From the NCBI GenBank assembly GCA_049323275.1, contig JBMOOM010000043.1, positions 40,501 through 104,500 of the forward strand: a DNA stretch of 64,000 nt. The letters run 5' to 3'. This document shows, piece by piece, positions 42,559-51,539 of this stretch (its first letter is position 1; every line of letters begins with the position of its first letter). This DNA comes from Taklimakanibacter sp049323275. Its GTDB lineage: Bacteria; Pseudomonadota; Alphaproteobacteria; Rhizobiales; Aestuariivirgaceae. The translations under genes were made by a program, and so were the position numbers. The notes under the pieces are model-generated. The model did not search any database and was not told the origin of the DNA. It saw only the letters and a list, made by a program, of their open reading frames with translations.

Positions 42559-45417
42559 ATGACCGCCTTGCCTGAAGACGAGATGCTCAAGGAGGAGCTG
42601 AGGGCCATCAGGGACGTGCGCGGCCGCGCAAAGGAACTATTGGCGAATATCGAAGGCAAGGGCGAAGAGGGCCCCTACACGATCGGACTTGCTCTGTCGG
42701 GCGGCGGCATCCGGTCGGCCACCGTCTCGCTCGGCGTCATGCAGAAGCTTGCCGATACCGGCCTCTTGAAACATGTCGATTATCTGTCGACCGTGTCGGG
42801 CGGCGGCTATATCGGCTCCGCTCTCACCTGGTGGCTGCGCGGCAGCACGCCGGATGATCCCCGTCATCACAATCCTTACGATACAGGAAAGAATTTTCCC
42901 TTCACGACGCTCGATCCGCGCCTGCCCGAATCGACCCCGCATGCCGGCCCGGGACTCAAGGTGCTGCGCTTCCTGCGCAGCCAGGGAAATTATCTGATTC
43001 CCGGCAACGGCATCACCTTGTGGTCGAGTGTCGCCATCGTCCTGCGCGCCATTCTCCTGAATCTGATGATCTGGATTCCGGTCACTGCTCTGGTGATGGG
43101 TCTGCTCTACGCCTTGGGTTATCTTCCCGGCATAAGCGGCCTGCCCTATGCCGTCCAGATGGCGGCGCCGGGCACGCTGGAGACGACGGCGGAGATCGTC
43201 GGCACGAGCCGGAGCCTCGACGCCGACCAGACCATTCCTCCCATGTTCCTCCTGATGCTGGTCTTCGCCATCGGCCTCGCCGTCCTATTCGTCATGGGCA
43301 GCATCAATCATTCCTTGCTGTCATGGACGGGCCTCACGGAAACGGAGCTGCGCGCCGGCCGCGGCGCTGCTCCTCCGGCGGAGCAGTCTGCCTGGTACAG
43401 CTGGCCGGCGGTGGGAATCGCCGGTTTGCTGGACGTGCTTCTCGTCGTGATCGTCCTGGTGAGCTTCATGCCGGTCGTGAAGCGACTTTTCGCGGACAGC
43501 GACGCTGCGCAAGCCGTGCCGGGCGCCTTGTGGACGAGCCTGGTCACCGGTCTAATTCTATGGGCCGTCATTACGCTTTTCACGCTTCTGTGTTTCTGGT
43601 TCATGGGCAAGAGAATCCGCCCGAAGGCCATCTGGCACGACAAGACTCAGAAACCGGTATTTCTCGCCTTGGGAGGACTCGTCGGAATTGCCGTCGCCGG
43701 CTATGTCCTCGATTGCCTCCTCGCCGGCTCTTCCATCCCGGGCGCCGGCCGTCTCGGGCCTTTCCTGCTCTTCCTCTTCGCCGTCGCCTATCTCATTTTC
43801 GTCAACTATCTCATCGGCCTCCTGATCCGCCATCTGCTCAGAAATCAGAAGATGGACGACGACCGGCAGAGCCCGGCGCCCGCGACCCAGTCGCTCCTGC
43901 AATACCGCGCCCGGCGGACATTCGAGTGGTTCTACGGCCGGGCTTTGTCCGGCATGGTTGTTCTCATCATCATCGGCACCCTTCCGCTGGTCGGCCATTA
44001 CATAGAATATGGACTCGGCGGCACCTGGACGGCCTTGGGCCTTGTCTTCACCCTGGGCGGACAGTTGTGGAGCCGCGTGCGCGGCAACAGCAAGCTCGCC
44101 GACATCTCCATCGTGGCCGGCGCGGCCGTGTTTGCCTATGGTGTTCTCCTGATCGGTCATCGGCTCGCCCTTACCTTCATGGACGGTGACGTGACGATTC
44201 GGGCGCTGATTGCCGGCGCCGTCATCGTCGCCGTGGTCGCCGGCTGGTTCGTCAACACGAACCAGATCGGCCTCCATCGTTTCTATCGCGACCGCCTGAT
44301 GGAGGCTTTTCTCCCCGACGACGATGCTTTGACGAAAGACACCAATGCCGCGGCGACCCGCGCCAATGACTTCAAGCTCACCGATTGCTGGAACACCAAG
44401 GAGGCCAAGGGCCCCTACCATATCATCAACACGAATATGGTGCTGGCGAAGTCCCAGGACCGCCAATACCGGCAGCGCGGCGGCGATAATTTCATCCTCA
44501 CGCCACAGTTCATCGGCTCGAACGCAACCGAATGGTATCGCACCGAGACATCGGCCAGCTCCGATATGACGCTCGCCTCGGCCATGGCGATCTCGGGTGC
44601 CGCCGCCAATCCGCGCGGGGGCGCCGGCGGCCGCGGCTTGACGCGCAACGCCACCGTATCGCTGGTCATGAGCTTGCTGAATATCCGCCTCGGCTTCTGG
44701 ATCCCCAACCCCAAGCGCGGCGATCCGCGCATGCTCTTCCGCCGGCCCAATCACTTCTGGCCCGGCGGTCTCTATGCCCTGACGTCGCGCGGCTATCTCG
44801 AGACCTCCAAGTGGCTGGAGCTCGCCGATGGCGGTCATTTCGAAAATCTCGCGGTCTATGAGCTGGTCCGCCGCCGTTGCGGTCTGATCATCGTCTGCGA
44901 CGGCGGTCAGGACAACGCGTCTTCTTATGCCGATCTCGTCACCGCGGTGCAGCGCGTCGGCCAGGACTTCGGTGCCACCGTGCATTTCGACATGGCGGTC
45001 AGGAACGGCCGCAAATTCGAAAGATGCGGGCCCGCTCAGATGATCGCCAAGCCGACGCTCACCGACTATCCGAAAGGCGCCGAATTCGCCGAGAAGGGCT
45101 ATTTCGTCGCCCGGATCGACTATGGCACACGCGGCGGCAATGGCTGGCCCGAAGAGGGCATCGTGATCTATCTGAAGTCGGCCCTCATCCGGGAATTGGC
45201 CGTCGGCGCCAAGGGGTACCGCGGCGCCAATCCCGATTTCCCCAATGAGACGACCGGCGATCAGTTCTTCGACGAGGAGCAGTTCGAGGCCTATCGCGAG
45301 GTGGGTTTCCGGATCTGCGAACAGATGGTTTCCGAGCTGGGCCTTGCCAGGCTGTTCGGAAATGAACCACCCTCGCTGGGCGATCTCAGACAGAACTCCC
45401 GCTACCGCGAAGCCTGA
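42559..45417 (+). CDS. Large polytopic patatin-like phospholipase
   Basis: A 952-residue protein with a split patatin domain. The N-terminal part has the oxyanion loop LALSGGGIRSATVS (44-57) and nucleophile elbow STVSGGGY (S80; the usual first Gly of GxSxG is Thr here). About 8 membrane segments fill residues 150-580. The C-terminal part carries the catalytic Asp in LADGGHFEN (D757). So an integral-membrane region is inserted inside the hydrolase. Last gene of the cytochrome array, 16 bp after the previous stop. It may release acyl chains for the exported oxidases; that link is inference. Confidence 0.8.
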   Translation: MTALPEDEMLKEELRAIRDVRGRAKELLANIEGKGEEGPYTIGLALSGGGIRSATVSLGVMQKLADTGLLKHVDYLSTVSGGGYIGSALTWWLRGSTPDDPRHHNPYDTGKNFPFTTLDPRLPESTPHAGPGLKVLRFLRSQGNYLIPGNGITLWSSVAIVLRAILLNLMIWIPVTALVMGLLYALGYLPGISGLPYAVQMAAPGTLETTAEIVGTSRSLDADQTIPPMFLLMLVFAIGLAVLFVMGSINHSLLSWTGLTETELRAGRGAAPPAEQSAWYSWPAVGIAGLLDVLLVVIVLVSFMPVVKRLFADSDAAQAVPGALWTSLVTGLILWAVITLFTLLCFWFMGKRIRPKAIWHDKTQKPVFLALGGLVGIAVAGYVLDCLLAGSSIPGAGRLGPFLLFLFAVAYLIFVNYLIGLLIRHLLRNQKMDDDRQSPAPATQSLLQYRARRTFEWFYGRALSGMVVLIIIGTLPLVGHYIEYGLGGTWTALGLVFTLGGQLWSRVRGNSKLADISIVAGAAVFAYGVLLIGHRLALTFMDGDVTIRALIAGAVIVAVVAGWFVNTNQIGLHRFYRDRLMEAFLPDDDALTKDTNAAATRANDFKLTDCWNTKEAKGPYHIINTNMVLAKSQDRQYRQRGGDNFILTPQFIGSNATEWYRTETSASSDMTLASAMAISGAAANPRGGAGGRGLTRNATVSLVMSLLNIRLGFWIPNPKRGDPRMLFRRPNHFWPGGLYALTSRGYLETSKWLELADGGHFENLAVYELVRRRCGLIIVCDGGQDNASSYADLVTAVQRVGQDFGATVHFDMAVRNGRKFERCGPAQMIAKPTLTDYPKGAEFAEKGYFVARIDYGTRGGNGWPEEGIVIYLKSALIRELAVGAKGYRGANPDFPNETTGDQFFDEEQFEAYREVGFRICEQMVSELGLARLFGNEPPSLGDLRQNSRYREA

Positions 45418-45489
45418 TTAATCGTTTGGTGATAACGGCCCACCATAGTGACGCCCGGAGCAGTCTTTCTCGTATCCAGGGGGAAACGG

Positions 45490-46722
45490 GTGCGGCCAAT
45501 CTATGCCGTGCAGAGATCGAGGTTTATCGCCATCGGCGCCATGGCCTGGCTGGCGCTGCCCCACGCCGCCGCGGCCGATGAGCGTCAGGACTGCGAGAAG
45601 CTCAAAGGCCTGGCCAGTATCGAGGCCTGCACCGCGGTGATCGAAGCGGGCACGTACGGCGCCGATGATCTGGCTGTCGCCTATCTCAATCGCGGGCTCG
45701 AGAATTTCGCCAGGCGCGACTACGACCAGGCCGTCGCCGACTATAGCGCCGCGGTGGCGCTCGACGGCCGCAACGCCGACCTCTACAACAACCGCGGCAA
45801 TGCCTATCACGCCAAGCGCGACTTTGCCCGGGCGCTGCGCGATTTCGACAAGGCCATCGCCCTCAATCCCGCCCATGCGCTGGCCTACAACAATCGCGGC
45901 ATCGTCTATGGCGACATGGGCGATTTCGAGCGGGCCGTTCAGGATTACGACCAGGCGATCGCCATCAATCCCGCCTATGCCAGCGCCTATAACAACCGCG
46001 GCAATATCCGCGCCAAGCAGGGCGACTTCCGCATGGCGGTGCAGGATTACAGCCAGGCGATCGTGCTGAAGCCGTCCTATGTCGGCGCCTTCAACAACCG
46101 CGCCATGGCCTATGGCGCGCTCGGCCAGTATGCCGAGGCGGCCGATGATTTCCGCCGGTCGATGGCGCTGCATCCAAATGCGACGGCCAAGGCCGGTCTC
46201 GCGGCCCTCGAGGCGCGCATCGCCGCGAAGGCGGTCGACCTCACCGCCGCGCCGATGACCTTCCGGCGCATGCCCAATACCGACCTCGCCGGCGCCCTGC
46301 TCGCCACGGTCGCGGCCGACAGTCTCGAGGCCTGCGAGGCGGCTTGCGCCGGCAACGGTTCCTGCCGCGCCTATTCCTTCAACATGTGGAACGCACTGTG
46401 TTTCCTCAAGGGCGACCCGGCGATGCGCTATCTCGAGCCCAGCACCATGAGCGGTCTCAAGAGCGGAACCTATCCGCCGCCGATCTCCGATGCCGGCATA
46501 TCCATGATCCGCTTCCGCAACAAGGCATTTCCGGGCGAGCCGGTCAGGGAAAGCCGGGAGAAACGCTTCGAGGACTGCGAGGCGACCTGCCAGATCAGCG
46601 ACACCTGCATCGCCTTCTCCTTCGCCCGCACCGAGAAATCCTGTCGGATGTTCGAAAGACCGGGCGCCTATGTCGGCGATGCGGGGGTCGACAGCGGCGC
46701 CAAGCGGCAGATCATAAACTAG
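45490..46722 (+). CDS. Exported TPR-repeat protein with two PAN/Apple-like domains
   Basis: About 410 residues. Signal peptide (FIAIGAMAWLALPHAAA), five to six TPR repeats (about 45-230; e.g. AYNNRGIVYGDMGDFERAVQ), and two Cys-containing PAN-like modules (about 240-320 and 330-405; SLEACEAACAGNGSCRAYSF and FEDCEATCQISDTCIAFSFA). GTG 45490 follows AGGGGGA; an earlier GTG at 45448 has no site. PAN modules bind protein or carbohydrate and TPRs mediate protein contacts, so an envelope scaffold is likely. The 3' end overlaps the LysR gene by 11 bp. Confidence 0.75.
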   Translation: MRPIYAVQRSRFIAIGAMAWLALPHAAAADERQDCEKLKGLASIEACTAVIEAGTYGADDLAVAYLNRGLENFARRDYDQAVADYSAAVALDGRNADLYNNRGNAYHAKRDFARALRDFDKAIALNPAHALAYNNRGIVYGDMGDFERAVQDYDQAIAINPAYASAYNNRGNIRAKQGDFRMAVQDYSQAIVLKPSYVGAFNNRAMAYGALGQYAEAADDFRRSMALHPNATAKAGLAALEARIAAKAVDLTAAPMTFRRMPNTDLAGALLATVAADSLEACEAACAGNGSCRAYSFNMWNALCFLKGDPAMRYLEPSTMSGLKSGTYPPPISDAGISMIRFRNKAFPGEPVRESREKRFEDCEATCQISDTCIAFSFARTEKSCRMFERPGAYVGDAGVDSGAKRQIIN

Positions 46723-47611
46723 CTTTCTCGGCCAGTTCCAAGAGCCACAGCCTGGTCTGCTCGACCGAGAAGCGCCGTGGTCCCGGTCTGACGACGAGGA
46801 ATTCGCGATAGGCGCTGTCGCGCGCCGCGATCGGCAGGCGCATGAGGTCGCCTTTCGCGATCGTCCGGCGCACATATTCATGCCAGCCGAGCGCCACGCC
46901 ATGACCGAAGATCGCCGCCTCGAGCACCATCGCATAGGTCGTGAGGCGGCGGATGACGGCCTGATCGGCCTGTGCGGCGGGACCGAGCCAGGTTCTCCAG
47001 TCCATCAGCGGGCTGGTGAAGTGGGAGAGCTGCAGGAGCGGCACCTTCGCCAGATCGTCCATGCTTTCGATCCGGTGCGTGCGGCAGAAAGCGGGTGACG
47101 CTACGGGATAGATCTGCTCCGGCAGCAGCGGATAGCTTTCATAACCCGGCCACGAGCCGAGGCCGAAACGGATCTCGAGATCGAAATCACGCCCGGCGAA
47201 TTCCGGCAGCTCGTCGACACAGACCAGATGCAGCCTGATGTCGGGATAGCGCTCGTAGAAATCGCCGAGCGCCGGCATGAGCCAGAGCGAGGCGGCGGCG
47301 ACATTCACCCGGAGCGAGACGATGCCGTCGTCATTGCGCGGCAGCGTCTTGGACGACTGGTCGATGCTGTGGAAGGCGCTGGCCACGACGCTGTGAAACT
47401 CCTCGCCGGCGCGGGTGAGCTGGATGCGCGTGCCGTGGCGGGCAAAAAGGGGCGTGCCGAGCGAGGCCTCCAATTGCTGGATGCGCCGGCTGATCGCCGG
47501 CTGGGCCACCGCGAGCTCTTTCGCCGCCCGGCTGAAATTGCCATGCCGGGCCGCGGCCTCGAAAGCGATGAGATTGTCGAGCGAGCCGATCGTTTTGCGC
47601 AGGTCGGTCAT
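46712..47611 (-). CDS. LysR-family transcriptional regulator (GcvA-like)
   Basis: A 299-residue protein: N-terminal winged helix (about 8-68; LIAFEAAARHGNFSRAAKEL, then VAQPAISRRIQQLEASLG) and a LysR substrate-binding domain. Divergent from the polar amino-acid ABC genes with a T-N11-A palindrome between them, so it most likely regulates that operon. Confidence 0.92.
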   Translation of the reverse strand: MTDLRKTIGSLDNLIAFEAAARHGNFSRAAKELAVAQPAISRRIQQLEASLGTPLFARHGTRIQLTRAGEEFHSVVASAFHSIDQSSKTLPRNDDGIVSLRVNVAAASLWLMPALGDFYERYPDIRLHLVCVDELPEFAGRDFDLEIRFGLGSWPGYESYPLLPEQIYPVASPAFCRTHRIESMDDLAKVPLLQLSHFTSPLMDWRTWLGPAAQADQAVIRRLTTYAMVLEAAIFGHGVALGWHEYVRRTIAKGDLMRLPIAARDSAYREFLVVRPGPRRFSVEQTRLWLLELAEKASL

Positions 47612-47628
47612 GAACCATCAGCAGTCTG

Positions 47629-47643
47629 ATAACGTACCGTTAT
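47629..47643. promoter_or_regulatory. LysR-type T-N11-A box
   Basis: Perfect palindrome ATAAC-GTACC-GTTAT, 18 bp upstream of the LysR gene start and about 100 bp upstream of the amino-acid binding-protein start. It satisfies the T-N11-A rule for LysR recognition sites. Confidence 0.65.
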
Positions 47644-47741
47644 AAGGCATATCATCTTTTTCGGCCTTCCCCCAGGCTCTTCCATTGCCCAGGGTCACGG
47701 CCTATCCATCTGTCAACAATAAGAATAAAGGGAAAACATTC

Positions 47742-48539
47742 ATGCGGAGAATGGCTGCTCTGGTTGCCGCGCTGACGCTCGGCTTAATGCTCGCATTGAC
47801 GTCCTGCGCCAGGGCTCAGGATGCCGATATACTGGCCCGCATCAAGGCCGCCGGCGTCCTCAAGGTCGGCATGGCCGACTCGATCCCGGCGCAGCAGAAG
47901 AACCCGGCGAGCGGCGAGTGGGAAGGCTTCAATGTCGATATGGCGAAGAATCTGGCCGCCGCCCTCGACGTGAAGCTCGAAATCGTCGACGCGACCTGGG
48001 CGACCCTCATTCCGTCCCTGATGCAGCAGCAATACGACATCGTGATGGTCGACATGTTCCGCACCCCGGCGCGGGCGCTGACCGTCGACTTCACCGACAG
48101 CTACATGACCACCGGCAACACCTGGCTGGTGCGCGGCGATCTCGATCTCACCGACTGGAAGCAGCTCGACGATCCCAAATATACCGCGGTGAGCATCGCC
48201 GGCATGGCCGCGGTGGCGCAGAGCGACCGGCTGCTGCCCAAGGCCAATAAGAAGACCATCGTGTCCGACAATGCGGTGGCGGGCCAGCTCGAGGTCGCCG
48301 CCGGGCGCGCCGATGCGCATCTCTCCGACTATCTGCAGAATGCGCTGTTCATGAAGGCCAATCCCAATGCCAAGGTGAAGATCCTGGGCGAGGACAATCC
48401 GATCGAGGCGACCGGCTATGCCTATGCGGTCAAGCCCGGCGACTATCACTTCCTCGCCTTCCTCAACACCTGGATCGCCTATAACACGACGACCGGATTC
48501 ATCTCCGATCGCAAGCAGGCCTGGTACGGCATCAAGTAA
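47742..48539 (+). CDS. Polar amino-acid ABC binding protein (family 3)
   Basis: About 265 residues with a signal sequence (MRRMAALVAALTLGLMLALT) that could be a lipoprotein signal (LTSC) or be cleaved after ARA. SBP_bac_3 pattern: IKAAGVLKVGMADSIPAQQK, WEGFNVDMAKNLAAALDV, VDATWATLIPSLMQQQYDIV. ATG 47742 preceded by AAGGGA. First gene of an amino-acid uptake operon with two permeases and a RidA-like enzyme. Confidence 0.92.
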   Translation: MRRMAALVAALTLGLMLALTSCARAQDADILARIKAAGVLKVGMADSIPAQQKNPASGEWEGFNVDMAKNLAAALDVKLEIVDATWATLIPSLMQQQYDIVMVDMFRTPARALTVDFTDSYMTTGNTWLVRGDLDLTDWKQLDDPKYTAVSIAGMAAVAQSDRLLPKANKKTIVSDNAVAGQLEVAAGRADAHLSDYLQNALFMKANPNAKVKILGEDNPIEATGYAYAVKPGDYHFLAFLNTWIAYNTTTGFISDRKQAWYGIK

Positions 48540-48578
48540 TCCGTAACCCGGCAGACTTGAGGAGCGTCATCGATATCC

Positions 48579-49226
48579 ATGCAGTGGCAATTCTTACCCG
48601 CGCTGCTGAATGGGCTGTTGGTGACGCTCTTCTATTTCGCGCTCGGGGCCATCGGCTCGCTGATCCTGGCGCTCCCCGTCGCGCTCGCGGTGGCGAAAAA
48701 GAGCCGGCTGATCCGCCTCCCCGCCATCGCCTATGTCGAATTCTTCCGCAACACGCCTTTGCTGGTGCAGCTCTTCTGGCTCCATTTCGCGCTGCCGATG
48801 CTGACCGGCTTCACCACCACCGTGCAGCAGACCGCCGGCCTCGCCATCGTCCTGGTGATGGCCGCCTATATGGCCGAGGTCTATCGCTCGGGGCTGGGCG
48901 CCGTGGCCAAGGGCCAGCACGAGGCGGCTTTCGCCCTCGGGCTCAACTCCCTGCAGCGCTGGCGGCTCGTCGTTCTTCCGCAAGCCTTTCGCATCGCGCT
49001 GCCCGCCATCGGCAACACCCTCGTCAGCCTGTTGAAGGCGACCGCGATCCTCTCCATTCTGTCGGTGCCCGAATTGATGCGCACCACCACCCGCATCAGC
49101 GACTATACCGCCGATCCGATCCGCTTCTATTCGATCTCGGCAGTCATCTATATCGCGCTCGGTCTTCTGCTGGCGCAAGCCACGCGCCGTCTCGAACTGC
49201 GTCTCGCCCGCTGGGGAGCGCCCTGA
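48579..49226 (+). CDS. Polar amino-acid ABC permease 1 (HisM/GlnP type)
   Basis: A 215-residue inner-membrane protein with about 4-5 membrane segments, the N-terminal pattern LLNGLLVTLFYFALGAIGSL and EAA-type loop (GQHEAAFALGLNSLQRWRLV). Stop and next start share one base (TGATG at 49224-49228). Confidence 0.93.
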   Translation: MQWQFLPALLNGLLVTLFYFALGAIGSLILALPVALAVAKKSRLIRLPAIAYVEFFRNTPLLVQLFWLHFALPMLTGFTTTVQQTAGLAIVLVMAAYMAEVYRSGLGAVAKGQHEAAFALGLNSLQRWRLVVLPQAFRIALPAIGNTLVSLLKATAILSILSVPELMRTTTRISDYTADPIRFYSISAVIYIALGLLLAQATRRLELRLARWGAP

Positions 49227-49879
49227 TGTTCGACGTCGATCTCCTCGTCAAGGCGGCGCCCAACCTGATTCAAGGCCTCGGCATCACCTTCCTGGTGACC
49301 CTCGCTTCCTTTCTGATCGCCTCTATGGGCGGCTTCCTGCTCGGCCTCGCCTCGCTGTCGGCGCGGAAAGGGCTGGCGCGCGGCGCCTCGGCCTTCACCC
49401 AGGTGGCCCGCGCGACGCCTGAGATCATCGCGATCTTCTGGGCCTATTACTGCCTGCCGATCCTCGTCGGCGCCAATCTCTCCGGCATCACATGCGGCAT
49501 CCTGGCGCTCGGCCTGATCGGCGCCGGCTATATGGCCGAGATCGTCCGGGGCGGCGTGCAGGCGATCGCCAGGGGACAGTGGGAGGCTGCCAGAGCGCTG
49601 GCCTTGCCCGGCGGCGTCACCTGGGCCTTCGTCATCCTCCCGCAGGCGGTGAAGAAGATGCTGCCGCCGACGGTCAATTATCTTTCCGACCTCATCAAGG
49701 CCACCACCCTGCTTGCCGGCGTCGGCGTGGGTGAAACGGCCTATGCCGCCTATATGGAAGGCGCCGCGACCTATCGCTATCTCGAGCCTTTGACGGGCGT
49801 CGCCATTCTCTTCTTCCTCATGATCTTCCCCATCAGCCTCCTCGCCCGCCGCCTCGACGGCGGCAAGACGATCAACTGA
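49226..49879 (+). CDS. Polar amino-acid ABC permease 2 (HisQ/GlnP type)
   Basis: A 217-residue permease: NLIQGLGITFLVTLASFLIA, IVRGGVQAIARGQWEAARAL and LPPTVNYLSDLIKATTLLAG. It pairs with permease 1. No ATPase gene follows; the next gene, 3 bp downstream, is a RidA-like protein. The transporter must use an ATPase encoded elsewhere. Confidence 0.93.
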   Translation: MFDVDLLVKAAPNLIQGLGITFLVTLASFLIASMGGFLLGLASLSARKGLARGASAFTQVARATPEIIAIFWAYYCLPILVGANLSGITCGILALGLIGAGYMAEIVRGGVQAIARGQWEAARALALPGGVTWAFVILPQAVKKMLPPTVNYLSDLIKATTLLAGVGVGETAYAAYMEGAATYRYLEPLTGVAILFFLMIFPISLLARRLDGGKTIN

Positions 49880-49882
49880 ATC

Positions 49883-50929
49883 ATGCCCGAACATACGCTT
49901 TCCTTCATTCCTTTCGACAAAGTCTGGCGCATGCGGATCGATCATCCCTATTCGATGCTCGTGCGCGACGGCGACATGGTGTGGTCCTGCGGCCAATGCC
50001 CTCTCGATCAGGAGGGCGAAGTCCTCTATCCCGGCGATCTCCTGGCACAAGCCGTCGTCGTCTGCGATTTCATCAAGCGCTTCCTGCGCGAGATCGGTTG
50101 CCCAGCCTCGTCGCTCGGCCGCGTGGTCGCCTATTTCGTGAAGCGGACTCCCGGCGACGAGCAGATGCTGCTGCGGCTGCTGCACGACCGGCTGGGCGAC
50201 GACCTGCAGATCATCCCGGTGTCGGTGCCGCATTTCTATTATGAAGGCATGCTGCTCGAGGTCGACATCTATGCCTCGACATCGCGCCGGCCGATGCGCC
50301 GGCGGCAGGACCAGTCGACCGGCATCGCTCTCGAGACCATCGATGCAGGGACGCTTGTCTGGGCGGCGCTGCGCGTGCCGAAGTCCTGTGCCGGGCCGGC
50401 GGAACCCGTCATCGACACGCTGATGGCGCAAGCCGGCCTCGCCAGGGACCGCCTGCTCGCCGAGCAGTGGTTCACCTCGAAAGACGTCCGACATCTTTCG
50501 TCCGGCGCCGATGTCGCGGTCGATCTCGACGCCGCCGCGATCGGCGAGCTGACTTTCGCAAAATCACCGGTACGGAGCGAAATCAGCGACGGGCCCGTAG
50601 CACTGACCATCCGGCGCAGCGCCGGCCATTTCCATATCGCCGCGCGCGACGTGACCGCGCAAGCCGGCCTCGTGGAGCAGACTCAGGCGATCATGCGGGC
50701 GATCGACGCCCATCTGCGGCTGCGGGGGTTGCGTTTCTCCGACGTGCGCAAATCGACGACCTATTACCGGGCCGGCAGTTCGGCCGAAGAGCTTCATCTC
50801 AACATGCAGGTCCGCAACGGCTATTACGCCAAGCCCGGCCCTGCCTCGACGGGCCTGCCGGTGGCGGGCTTCCCGTCCTCCGCCTCTCTCATCACCGTGC
50901 AGCTGCTGGGGCGGACGCGTCCCGCCTAG
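49883..50929 (+). CDS. Tandem RidA/YjgF-domain protein
   Basis: A 348-residue protein with two RidA-like halves. The first (about 20-132) includes DMVWSCGQCPLDQEGEVLYP; the second (about 220-345) includes ITIRRSAGHFHIAARDVTAQ and a late SASLITVQLLGR. RidA proteins hydrolyse reactive enamines or imines from amino-acid metabolism, and catabolic paralogues occur in amino-acid operons. The conserved catalytic Arg of RidA is not clearly placed in either half. Being in an amino-acid uptake operon suggests handling of imine intermediates. Confidence 0.75.
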   Translation: MPEHTLSFIPFDKVWRMRIDHPYSMLVRDGDMVWSCGQCPLDQEGEVLYPGDLLAQAVVVCDFIKRFLREIGCPASSLGRVVAYFVKRTPGDEQMLLRLLHDRLGDDLQIIPVSVPHFYYEGMLLEVDIYASTSRRPMRRRQDQSTGIALETIDAGTLVWAALRVPKSCAGPAEPVIDTLMAQAGLARDRLLAEQWFTSKDVRHLSSGADVAVDLDAAAIGELTFAKSPVRSEISDGPVALTIRRSAGHFHIAARDVTAQAGLVEQTQAIMRAIDAHLRLRGLRFSDVRKSTTYYRAGSSAEELHLNMQVRNGYYAKPGPASTGLPVAGFPSSASLITVQLLGRTRPA

Positions 50930-50930
50930 A

Positions 50931-51539
50931 TCATTGAGCGGTTTCGAGGAAGAGGATGAGCAGCGAGGCGAGACCGATCGAGCGGTCGGCGAGCGCGCAG
51001 CGCGCCTTGCGGTAGATCGTGCGTCCGCCGGTGCGGAATCCCACCTGGAGCACCGGGATGCGCCGGGCGTCATCGATCAGGCGTTGCTGGATCTTGTTCA
51101 TGGGCTCGCTCAGCGTGATCTCGAGGGCGCGCGAGGCCGCCGGTCCGGCGACGGGTTCCTTCGGCGGCATGATGGCGGTCGAGAAGGCCGGGTTGAAGGC
51201 GGCGATCCGCCGTTCCGGGGTGATGACCACCACCGGGTTCGGACAGGCGGCGATGAGCGCCAGCATGTCGAAGCGGGCCGGGTGCATCTGCAGCACGCTG
51301 GCATTCCGGCGCCAGCGGTCGAGGCAGTAGCAGCGCAGGAGCGCGGTGCGGTTGCGGGTCGGGCCCTTGTCCCAGATCCGGTAGATGAGCTCCGACAGGC
51401 TGACCTTGTCCTCGCGGGCGAAATCCTTGAGTTGTGACCAGAAGATAGCTTCGAGCTTGATCGCCGAGCGCTGACCGTCGCGCTGGATGATCTTGAGCCG
51501 GGTTTCAGCCATGCCTGCTGACGGTTTTTCCGGTTCCAT
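50931..51539 (-). CDS. Ribbon-helix-helix protein with PAS-like C-terminal domain
   Basis: A 202-residue protein. The N-terminal region (about 18-60; QRSAIKLEAIFWSQLKDFAR, LSELIYRIW) matches the RHH_4 DNA-binding family of alphaproteobacteria. The C-terminal region (about 85-200; LIAACPNPVVVITPERRIAA, FNPAFST) looks like a PAS sensor fold. An RHH-PAS combination suggests a small signal-responsive repressor. It lies back-to-back with the adhesin gene, so it may control it; this is inference. ATG 51539 used, 51512 possible. Confidence 0.65.
   Translation of the reverse strand: MEPEKPSAGMAETRLKIIQRDGQRSAIKLEAIFWSQLKDFAREDKVSLSELIYRIWDKGPTRNRTALLRCYCLDRWRRNASVLQMHPARFDMLALIAACPNPVVVITPERRIAAFNPAFSTAIMPPKEPVAGPAASRALEITLSEPMNKIQQRLIDDARRIPVLQVGFRTGGRTIYRKARCALADRSIGLASLLILFLETAQ

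Noticed and set aside
45418..46935. 505-codon minus-strand open frame opposite the TPR protein
   Set aside because: Shadow of TPR repeats; the opposite strand has signal peptide, TPR and PAN patterns.
48557..49879. 440-residue single protein spanning both amino-acid permeases
   Set aside because: The first half is permease 1 in the wrong frame; permease 2 has its own ATG at 49226.
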